This document shows, one piece after another, positions 1 through 6,492 of a stretch of DNA of 11,781 nucleotides. The translations under genes and the position numbers were made by a program. Within the stretch, counting starts at the first letter, position 1. Each line of letters starts with the position of its first letter. The notes under the pieces were generated by a model. The model was not told the DNA's origin. It was given only the letters and a program-made list of their open reading frames with translations, and made no database searches. The DNA lies in the NCBI GenBank assembly GCA_015163845.1, contig JAAOII010000070.1, forward strand, positions 1 through 11,781, read 5' to 3'. Source of the DNA: Candidatus Portiera sp. GTDB taxonomy: Bacteria > Pseudomonadota > Gammaproteobacteria > CBDBNL01 > JAAOII01.

Positions 1-1076
1 ACTTTTTTGCTCTTGCAGGTGCCGCATATTCCCTGGGAACAACCAAAGGGAAGGATCAATCCTGCCGCCTTGCCAGCAGCTAAGATGGTCTTGTCCGCCC
101 CGCATTCTATGGTTTTACCAAGTTTGCCGAAGGTTACTTTGAAGGAATCTGATGATGCTTCTATGCTTTCTATATTTCCTGTATTTCCTGTGCCTTTATC
201 TGGCGACGTCTCGGCATCTGTATCCGCGGAGTCCTTATTCTCTTTCCCTGCCAACGCTCCGCTTATAGTAGTATCTAGTTGATCTGGTGCCTCTTCTGCA
301 ACTGTGTCAAAAGTAAAACTCTCTTGATGATAATGTTCCATGTCATAGTTCAATTCTTTAAGAAGTTTACATAGATTATCCATATAAGGGGCAGGACCGC
401 AACAGAATATTTCGCGTTCAAGTAAATCAGGGACTGACTTAGACAGAGAATCTGCAGTAAGAAATCCTTCTCCTCCCTGCCAATTACTTCCCGCAGTAAC
501 CCTATCGCAATATAACTTGGTCTGAAAAGAGGGCAGGGAGTTCTCCATCATCGCCAGTTCTTTGGCAAAAATCACATCGTCTGGGGTGCGAGCACTATGA
601 CAGAAAACAATATCACAAGTCCAGCGTAGATCAAAAATATAGCGACTCATAGACATCAATGGTGTGATACCGCTACCTCCTGAAAGGAAAAGAAATTTCT
701 TGCGGCAACCATAATCAATGAAAGTAAATATACCACCTGGAGGAGTTGCTTTAATACTCATCCCTGGTTTTAACCAATCATGTAGATGATTGGAAATCAC
801 TCCATCAGGAACTCGCTTAACTGTAATAGAAATTAAATGCGGTCTTGTAGGAGTTGCAGAAATTGTATAGGTGCGTAAAATGGTTTCATCTTTGACCGGT
901 ACTTCCAATGTAATGAATTGACCTGGCTTATAATCAAAGCAACCGGCTTTCTCACACTTAAAAAAGAAAGAGCAGACGTCTGCTGTCTCCATGCGAGTCC
1001 CAACGCATAACAGTTCAGTTTCTCCTTGCCAAGGATTAGCCGGGGCAAGAACTGGAGGGGTTAGATTATCTTTCAT
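1..1076 (-). CDS. gbcB: Glycine betaine demethylase, reductase subunit GbcB (partial, C-terminus beyond left edge)
   Basis: This is the NAD(P)H-dependent reductase that feeds electrons to the Rieske oxygenase GbcA. I translated it by hand from ATG 1076; 358 codons are in the window with no stop. The order is an FAD-binding barrel (flavin motif RTYTIS, residues 68-73), an NAD-binding domain (GGSGITP, 133-139; CCGP, 225-228), a charged low-complexity linker (about 262-309) and a plant-type 2Fe-2S domain with C346-x4-C351-x2-C354. The last cluster cysteine and perhaps 35-40 residues are missing beyond the edge. The linker contains a 9-bp tandem duplication giving TGNTGN (297-302) and looks somewhat longer than in the Pseudomonas protein as I remember it. 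It lies 80 bp after gbcA on the same strand, with no clear Shine-Dalgarno. CntB- or VanB-type reductases share this architecture; the assignment to GbcB rests on the neighbours and overall resemblance. Confidence 0.93.
   Translation of the reverse strand, partial: MKDNLTPPVLAPANPWQGETELLCVGTRMETADVCSFFFKCEKAGCFDYKPGQFITLEVPVKDETILRTYTISATPTRPHLISITVKRVPDGVISNHLHDWLKPGMSIKATPPGGIFTFIDYGCRKKFLFLSGGSGITPLMSMSRYIFDLRWTCDIVFCHSARTPDDVIFAKELAMMENSLPSFQTKLYCDRVTAGSNWQGGEGFLTADSLSKSVPDLLEREIFCCGPAPYMDNLCKLLKELNYDMEHYHQESFTFDTVAEEAPDQLDTTISGALAGKENKDSADTDAETSPDKGTGNTGNIESIEASSDSFKVTFGKLGKTIECGADKTILAAGKAAGLILPFGCSQGICGTCKSKK
173..191. repeat. 9-bp tandem duplication inside the gbcB linker
   Basis: Two perfect copies of tatttcctg stand head to tail (173-181 and 182-190). 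Read on the minus strand they encode T-G-N twice, so the reading frame is kept. The duplication lies in the variable linker between the NAD-binding and 2Fe-2S domains, where extra length should be tolerated. Confidence 0.8.
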
Positions 1077-1156
1077 GTTTATGTAATATTCTACTAGGTA
1101 CTATTGAAGCATAGAAGTATCTATATTTCTTCTTGGATTCCTTGCTAACTTACTTC

Positions 1157-2410
1157 TTAGGTATTGAGGTCTTTTATTTGACGCACATACCAAGACACAA
1201 AATTATCCACAAACATTTCACCTGGAGAATAGGGACCAGGTTTGTAAGCATTTGAACATATTCCTTGATAGTTACGTTCAACAAGTCGTCTATCTTGGTC
1301 ATTGGTCTGAATCCAGCAATTCATCAAGTGTTTTAAATCATAGTCCTTGCCTTCTTCCGCGTCTTTATCTACCAGCCACTTAGTTCTAACCAAGGTTTGA
1401 TTGTTTGCTAAAGGCATCACCTTGAAAGTTACAATATGATCGCACATGAAATGATGCCAAGAATTCGGGTGGGTCCACAGAGACAAGCTACTTGTTTCTG
1501 GTTTTTTGAAAGGTGCGAGAAGTTTTTGACAACCTAATTTACCGTCTGTTGTGTGTGACACGGCATTATGTGCCAAGGGTAATCTAGCAACTCTCAGCCA
1601 TAAATCATTAGGGAAATCAATTGGCTCATACTTGAGGTTGAGTTCCTCCCATTCTTTACGTTTGGTCTGGTATAGCTGGACAAACTCATCATTTGAGTCA
1701 CAAACATTAGAATTGACATCATCCAAACCAGCACCAAACCCAGCGTCATATAACGGCACCATTAATTCTGGGTGGTTACTGTTGCAGTGGTCACACTCGC
1801 GGTTATTCTCCATTACCAATTTCCAGTTAGTATGTTCTACGAGATCTGACTGAGCAGCAACCTTAGTATTCTCAATTTTATAAACATCTAGATAAGGACT
1901 AATAATCTTTTTCACTTCCTGAATAGAATCAGGAGGATTGTCGCTGAAACAAATAAAGATGAGTCCGCCGACATTCTCCAAAGCAATTTCTGTCAGGCGA
2001 TATTTACTTGGATCAAAATCTGCACCCATTTTTGGTGCATAGAGTAGACGACCATCTAATTCATAAGTCCATTGATGATAAGGGCAGACAATTTTAGCCA
2101 GATCACCAGTTCCTTCGTCGCAGAGTTTAGATCCCCTATGGCAACAAGTATTATGGAATGCACGTATTTTGCCATCATCATCTTTGATAATGAATACTGA
2201 GTTGTTATATAAGTTGAAGCTGTAATAAGATCCTGCTTCAGGTATATCAGCGACACAGGCGGCATAAAACCAACGCTGTTGGAACACCGTCGCCATCTCC
2301 ATAGAGAATACATCTGGGTTGGTGTAAAAAGGAGAGGGTAAGCTATGATTATCTGTGTATTCACCAAGATAATTATTTAACTGTCCGTTTAATTTATTTG
2401 TTTGTTGCAT
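1157..2410 (-). CDS. gbcA: Glycine betaine demethylase, Rieske oxygenase subunit GbcA
   Basis: This is the terminal oxygenase that removes one methyl group from glycine betaine, giving dimethylglycine and formaldehyde. It has 417 residues from ATG 2410, the usual size for GbcA. The Rieske 2Fe-2S site is C89-x-H91 with C109-x2-H112 (17 residues between H91 and C109). The catalytic domain has E205-x2-H208-x4-H213: the histidines bind the mononuclear iron and E205 is in the position that bridges it to the Rieske cluster. The third iron ligand is probably D371 or D373 in NDQDRRLVERNYQG. The glutamate bridge and residue numbering also recall carnitine oxygenase CntA, but the greater length and the surrounding dgcAB and ETF genes favour glycine betaine as substrate. 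A gap of 77 bp separates it from etfB upstream, and no strong ribosome binding site is visible. Confidence 0.94.
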   Translation of the reverse strand: MQQTNKLNGQLNNYLGEYTDNHSLPSPFYTNPDVFSMEMATVFQQRWFYAACVADIPEAGSYYSFNLYNNSVFIIKDDDGKIRAFHNTCCHRGSKLCDEGTGDLAKIVCPYHQWTYELDGRLLYAPKMGADFDPSKYRLTEIALENVGGLIFICFSDNPPDSIQEVKKIISPYLDVYKIENTKVAAQSDLVEHTNWKLVMENNRECDHCNSNHPELMVPLYDAGFGAGLDDVNSNVCDSNDEFVQLYQTKRKEWEELNLKYEPIDFPNDLWLRVARLPLAHNAVSHTTDGKLGCQKLLAPFKKPETSSLSLWTHPNSWHHFMCDHIVTFKVMPLANNQTLVRTKWLVDKDAEEGKDYDLKHLMNCWIQTNDQDRRLVERNYQGICSNAYKPGPYSPGEMFVDNFVSWYVRQIKDLNT

Positions 2411-2454
2411 AATTTATTTCTGTTTGTATCTATCTAGTTCTCTATTTTAGTAAC

Positions 2455-2484
2455 TTTTTAATGCTTTAATAATTAATATTTCAA
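2455..2484 (-). promoter_or_regulatory. Possible weak internal promoter ahead of gbcA
   Basis: In the etfB-gbcA spacer the minus strand reads TTGAAA (2484-2479), then 18 bp, then TAAAAA (2460-2455). This resembles a sigma-70 pair with a poor -10 box. The spacer is very AT-rich, so chance matches are likely. The position would allow gbcAB to be expressed apart from the upstream dgc genes. Confidence 0.18.
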
Positions 2485-2487
2485 TAC

Positions 2488-3390
2488 TTACTTTTTTTCT
2501 GAATAAACATCATTCTGCTTTATCATATTATAAGTTATTTGAGCTTTTTCTAACACACTGCCATCCTTGACGATATTACCACCGCCACCACTTAAAGACA
2601 CGGCTCGTTGCATACGTTCAAAACCACTACGATTGGAACGAATGGAAAGTCGCGAACGCTTTTTATCAGCTGGGGCTAAGTCCCAATTATCAGTCAGTTG
2701 GATAGAAGATTTATCACTTTTATTATATTTTTTGTATTTTACATTATTATTAGCATTAGCATTTGCAGCTACTTTTTGTATTTCCCCCTGCTGCTGTTGC
2801 GCCCAAACAAATTGTGGTTTGTTGGGGGCTCGCAAATGAACGGTTATGAAGAGAGGCGGTGCTACTATAAAGTCCCTACGTCTTCCTTTAGGCAGGTATT
2901 GAGAGCAAAGTAATTGCTCGTCGTTGTTATATTGGCCATCTTGCAAAGCAACAGAAATAGTCCCAGAAATAAGAGGGTAGTTAATTTGTTCAGCGAGTAT
3001 ATATGGCACCAAGCCACTTCCCCAACCACCAAGTGCCTGCATACCAGCCACGACTAATTGTGGCTTTTCCTGTTGCAAATACTTAGCTAGCTTTGGACAG
3101 GGGTCCTCATTCTTTTTGGTTTTTATTACATCCACTGCGGGCAAACCATAACCCAAATATTCATTCATGACTGATTCATTTGGATCGCCAGCATGAACTG
3201 CTTTCAACTCAAAGCTAGCTCCATTAGAAGCCCCATTAGACGCTCCATCAGACGATTCCTTCAATTCAGCATCCACCGTAGAACCCATCATAGAACTCAT
3301 CATGGAAAGTGCTCGTAAATCATTGGGCGAGCAAATAATCTTACCTGATAAAGGGTGACGTGCCAAGCTAAGTAATATTATTGCTTTCAT
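2488..3390 (-). CDS. etfB: ETF beta-like subunit of the dimethylglycine demethylation cluster
   Basis: This 300-residue protein corresponds to the divergent electron transfer flavoprotein beta subunit found with dgcAB. It is expected to pair with the alpha subunit just upstream and carry electrons between the demethylase and the respiratory chain. Visible signs are an N-terminal alpha/beta fold (MKAIILLSLARHPLSG), the AVHAGDP segment (64-70), and a hydrophobic core at 112-145 with GSGLVPYILAE, where canonical ETF beta has its nucleotide-binding strand-loop-helix. The start ATG overlaps the etfA stop as ATGA, implying translational coupling. Two low-complexity stretches look inserted: residues 48-59, a threefold GASN-type repeat, and 209-229, Asn/Ala then Lys/Ser rich. 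Both are coded by short tandem DNA repeats or their surroundings. Identity to housekeeping ETF beta is low, so the neighbours matter for the call. Confidence 0.85.
   Translation of the reverse strand: MKAIILLSLARHPLSGKIICSPNDLRALSMMSSMMGSTVDAELKESSDGASNGASNGASFELKAVHAGDPNESVMNEYLGYGLPAVDVIKTKKNEDPCPKLAKYLQQEKPQLVVAGMQALGGWGSGLVPYILAEQINYPLISGTISVALQDGQYNNDEQLLCSQYLPKGRRRDFIVAPPLFITVHLRAPNKPQFVWAQQQQGEIQKVAANANANNNVKYKKYNKSDKSSIQLTDNWDLAPADKKRSRLSIRSNRSGFERMQRAVSLSGGGGNIVKDGSVLEKAQITYNMIKQNDVYSEKK
2743..2766. repeat. 6-bp tandem repeat in etfB
   Basis: Four 6-bp units stand in tandem: attatt, attagc, attagc and atttgc. On the minus strand they give AN-AN-AN-NN (209-216), followed by a Lys/Ser/Asn-rich stretch. 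The unit length is a multiple of three, so the frame is preserved. Confidence 0.7.
3217..3252. repeat. 12-bp tandem repeat, three copies, in etfB
   Basis: The copies are agctccattaga (3217-3228), agccccattaga (3229-3240) and cgctccatcaga (3241-3252). They differ at a few positions, so they are not brand-new duplications. On the minus strand they encode the S-D/N-G-A series at residues 48-59 of the ETF beta-like protein, just before a conserved-looking core segment. Confidence 0.85.
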
Positions 3391-4529
3391 GCTGATTTGC
3401 GTGATTCTTCACCGAGTAATTCAAGCATGGAGTCCATCCATTCCTCTGCATCACAGATCAAACTGAGATCGGCACGTTTGACCATATCACAACTCTCATC
3501 TAAGTTAACTGCAACTACATAGCGGCAATCCTTGATACCCTGTAAATGTTGCACTGCACCTGATATCCCAACAGCAATATACACAGAAGCGACAACCGTT
3601 TTACCTGTGGCACCAACTTGACACTCCCTCGGCAACTTGCCATCATCCACTACGACTCGGCTACCTCCAACAGAAGCACCTATGGCTTTTGCTAGACGTA
3701 GCAACTTATCAAAATCTTTCACCCCATTGCCTCCAGAAAGAATGAAGTTTGCTTCTTCCAATGGAACTTCATTGGCTGATAAGCTACGCATCATCTCTTG
3801 TAAAACTTTGCTGGCATTTGCTGGCTCTTTTGTTGATGCTTTTGTTGGTATCTGAGCAAGTTTATTCTCCATTAAGGCCTGGGTCTCAAAGTCAAAATCC
3901 GCTTCCGCTGTTCCACTATTAAGAATGAGAATGTCTGTAAGTTCGTGAGTGCCTTGTTGCCAACCGCCATCGCAGAACCTACGCACTTTGTTATCGTCCA
4001 ACTCTATCACTCCCGGGGCTATACTCATATTCTGTCTCACCGCTAAACGTCTTGCAAGGTCGCCATCTCCTTCAGCACTCTCGCCAAAGAGAATATTTTG
4101 TGGCTTTAGCTTATCAATTAAATGTTCTAGTGCTGATAGTTTTTCCTCTTGGTTATAACCAGTGTATCTATCATCTTTAAGTATTATGACGCGGTCTGCT
4201 CCATGCTGGCGCATATCAATTTCTAAATCGCCGAAGACGATAACTGTGAGAGCACAGTCCGTCCTTCTGCCAGCCAGGACTCTGCCCACATAAAGAACCT
4301 CACGATCCAAGTTTGATAGAGTGCCTTCGCGACTATGTAAACAAACCAACACAAACTCTTTAGGATCCTTAATAACTATTTGCGGTAATTGATGTTGGGC
4401 CGACTGCTGAGATGCAGTGAATGCTTCTCCCTCAGCTAAATCCCTGCCTCGCGCAATGCGTTTCCTACCACTGGCTGCTAAGAACCCCCTGTTGGCGGCG
4501 TGAGGATCAATTCTTGGTATGCTATTCAT
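3387..4529 (-). CDS. etfA: ETF alpha-like subunit of the dimethylglycine demethylation cluster
   Basis: This FAD-binding alpha subunit of a dedicated electron transfer flavoprotein has 380 residues from ATG 4529. The N-terminal 50 residues are a basic, variable extension. An ETF N-terminal domain follows (about 58-215, with FGESAEGDGDLARRLA around 148-163), then a short linker (about 228-241), then the C-terminal FAD domain with the ETF alpha signature YIAVGISGAVQHLQG (317-331) leading to YVVAVN (337-342). After this the protein has DESCDMVKRADLSLICD, which keeps the familiar FAD-domain layout but departs from housekeeping EtfA. It overlaps etfB by 4 bp and starts 25 bp after the dgcB stop. 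The linker carries an imperfect 12-bp duplication (3827-3850). No clear Shine-Dalgarno precedes the start, so coupling to dgcB is possible. Confidence 0.93.
   Translation of the reverse strand: MNSIPRIDPHAANRGFLAASGRKRIARGRDLAEGEAFTASQQSAQHQLPQIVIKDPKEFVLVCLHSREGTLSNLDREVLYVGRVLAGRRTDCALTVIVFGDLEIDMRQHGADRVIILKDDRYTGYNQEEKLSALEHLIDKLKPQNILFGESAEGDGDLARRLAVRQNMSIAPGVIELDDNKVRRFCDGGWQQGTHELTDILILNSGTAEADFDFETQALMENKLAQIPTKASTKEPANASKVLQEMMRSLSANEVPLEEANFILSGGNGVKDFDKLLRLAKAIGASVGGSRVVVDDGKLPRECQVGATGKTVVASVYIAVGISGAVQHLQGIKDCRYVVAVNLDESCDMVKRADLSLICDAEEWMDSMLELLGEESRKSA
3827..3850. repeat. Imperfect 12-bp duplication in the etfA linker
   Basis: cttttgttgatg (3827-3838) is followed directly by cttttgttggta (3839-3850); the first nine bases match exactly. 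It encodes part of the Thr/Lys/Ser/Pro linker between the two ETF alpha domains. It is weaker than the other repeats in the window and could be chance in a simple sequence. Confidence 0.45.
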
Positions 4530-4560
4530 ATTGAATCATTGAAATATTGAAGTATTAAAG
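4530..4560. repeat. 8-bp tandem repeat filling the dgcB-etfA spacer
   Basis: Four successive 8-bp steps are attgaatc (4530-4537), attgaaat (4538-4545), attgaagt (4546-4553) and the partial attaaag (4554-4560). The first three make up practically all of the 25 bp between the dgcB stop codon and the etfA start codon. The unit length is not a multiple of three, which is harmless in a spacer. Confidence 0.7.
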
Positions 4561-6492
4561 AGCGACAGCTCTTGCAGTAACCTCTGCTATATCCACAACT
4601 TCAGGCAAAGGACCTAATGACTCTGAGGTTGCTACAACCCCGTCTAACATTGTCATGCAATTAGGACAAGAAACAACCAAGGTATCCACCTTGGTTTGTT
4701 GGGCGTCTTCCATACGCATATCTGGGATACGTCGTTTGCCAGGAATGTCTGAAAATGCAGCTCCGCCACCCCAACCACAACAACGCGAATTCATACCCGA
4801 CTTATCCATCTCGGTTATATTTTCCACTGTCATTGCCAGCAAGGCACGTGGAGCATCCACAACAGAATTGTATCTACCCAGATAACAAGGGTCATGGTAA
4901 GTATAAGTCCTGTCACTGATTTTTTCCTTAACTGATATTTTCCCTTCTTCTAACATCTGCAACAAAAACTCTGTATGATGGAAGATCTGATAATCACCAC
5001 CATAGCTAGAATATTCATTCTTAAGAGAATGATATACATGTGGGTCAGCTGTGACAATTTTATTGAAAGTGTAATTGCTTAGTAGGTCCATGTTCTTTTT
5101 AACCATGGTTTCAAAGAGCACTTCCTCTCCAACTCTACGAGCAAAGTCCCCAATATCTGCTTCACGTAAATCAGGTATGGCAAACTCAATTCCCGCCTTC
5201 TGCATAAGTTGTGCAACTAAACGCAAGGTCTTTTGATGCTTAAGTTCAAAAGCGGCTTCGCCTGGCCAAAACAGGACATCTGTTTTCTCACCATCTTTGA
5301 GCATTGCCACGCCCAGGTCAAGTGACCAGTTGGCACGTTGTTTGGGATCATTTCCACCAATGTTATCAGTTTGTCGCAAATTCTCTAAGGCCTCTGCAGT
5401 GGTCTCAGGTATATTACCGCGACGCATTGTCAAGTCGCGACGAACATCTATAATCGCATCCACATGCTCTATCATCATTGGGCATTCCTGCACACATGCT
5501 CGACAACTCGTGCATGACCAGATAGTATCTTCCTCAACTAGGTCGGAGATTATTGGGCTGGAACTATTGCCACCATGCTCGCCCAAAGGGATACCTGGAG
5601 TAGGGCTGCCAGCATAAGCAAGGTCGTTTCTATTTTCCATTCCAGCGACAAAGTCCTGAATGAGTTTTTTGGGATTGAGAGGTTGCTCAGCGGCGAATGC
5701 AGGACAGGCGGTTTCACATTTACCACACTCAATACAAGCATCAAAACTCAACAAGCGGTTCCAAGCAAAATCCTTGACGCTTTTTACTCCCGGCGTCCCG
5801 ATTTCTTTTGCTACTTCCCAATCAACTGGTTTTAGGTCTGTGGATAATGCTCCTTTACTTTTAAATCTTGCCTGACGTGGATGAAATGCTAAATGCAAAG
5901 AACCAGACAATAAATGTTTGAAAGGACGATTAAGAAGTCCTCCCCCAGCAATCTCAAATATGCCAAGAGTAGCCAAGGCGGATAAGACAACGATAGATAT
6001 TATGCTCACACTATTTGCATTGATATAACCACTTTGAAATAGAGTTAAAAAACCAAACCCAATGGAAAAAGATAACAAAGCAATCGGCACACCATTCCAT
6101 TTGCCACGCGACAGACGTGATGGGCGACCAGAACGACGTCTCCATACAAATATACCCCCAATGAAAGCAGAAAAAGTTGCTAAGAACAAAGCCATATAAA
6201 GGTAAAAGTTAGTTAGCCCAAATCCATATATGGGTATCATTAGCAGGACAGATGCAACCACTCCGCCAGCTGCAGCTATGTGGGTATTAGCTATATAAGT
6301 ATCACGTGCAACTATATGATGCAGATCCACCAAATAACGTTTGGGGATGAAGAAAATGTTGCTTAACTTGAGGGCTTGATCATGCCTCCCTTGTCGCCAT
6401 AGACCTATACGTTTGATAACCCCAGCAGTAAATCCCAACAGGGCAATGCCGAGAAGTAACAGAGGTAGTTGATTAACTAGAAATCCTTGCAT
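4555..6492 (-). CDS. dgcB: Dimethylglycine demethylase subunit DgcB, membrane Fe-S oxidoreductase
   Basis: DgcB is the iron-sulfur partner of DgcA and probably passes electrons from dimethylglycine oxidation to the ETF or quinone pool at the membrane. From ATG 6492 it has 645 residues. About five hydrophobic segments lie near residues 8-26, 72-92, 95-117, 135-153 and 162-180. Two 4Fe-4S ferredoxin motifs follow: C253-x2-C256-x2-C259-x3-C263 and C327-x2-C330-x2-C333-x3-C337. The C-terminal half has cysteine-rich (CCG) heterodisulfide-reductase-like elements: C536, C571-C572 (CCGWGGG) and C609-x2-C612. The open frame continues upstream to a TTG at 6543, but that adds 17 unlikely residues inside dgcA. 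ATG 6492 places a membrane helix at the N-terminus and leaves a 16-bp overlap with dgcA, typical of coupled genes. The SD-like AAGG lies rather close to it. Confidence 0.94.
   Translation of the reverse strand: MQGFLVNQLPLLLLGIALLGFTAGVIKRIGLWRQGRHDQALKLSNIFFIPKRYLVDLHHIVARDTYIANTHIAAAGGVVASVLLMIPIYGFGLTNFYLYMALFLATFSAFIGGIFVWRRRSGRPSRLSRGKWNGVPIALLSFSIGFGFLTLFQSGYINANSVSIISIVVLSALATLGIFEIAGGGLLNRPFKHLLSGSLHLAFHPRQARFKSKGALSTDLKPVDWEVAKEIGTPGVKSVKDFAWNRLLSFDACIECGKCETACPAFAAEQPLNPKKLIQDFVAGMENRNDLAYAGSPTPGIPLGEHGGNSSSPIISDLVEEDTIWSCTSCRACVQECPMMIEHVDAIIDVRRDLTMRRGNIPETTAEALENLRQTDNIGGNDPKQRANWSLDLGVAMLKDGEKTDVLFWPGEAAFELKHQKTLRLVAQLMQKAGIEFAIPDLREADIGDFARRVGEEVLFETMVKKNMDLLSNYTFNKIVTADPHVYHSLKNEYSSYGGDYQIFHHTEFLLQMLEEGKISVKEKISDRTYTYHDPCYLGRYNSVVDAPRALLAMTVENITEMDKSGMNSRCCGWGGGAAFSDIPGKRRIPDMRMEDAQQTKVDTLVVSCPNCMTMLDGVVATSESLGPLPEVVDIAEVTARAVAL

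Noticed and set aside
1157..2410. Carnitine oxygenase CntA (with gbcB as CntB)
   Set aside because: The iron-site pattern is similar, but the length and the adjoining dgcAB, ETF, DUF5943 and dipeptidase genes match the glycine betaine pathway.
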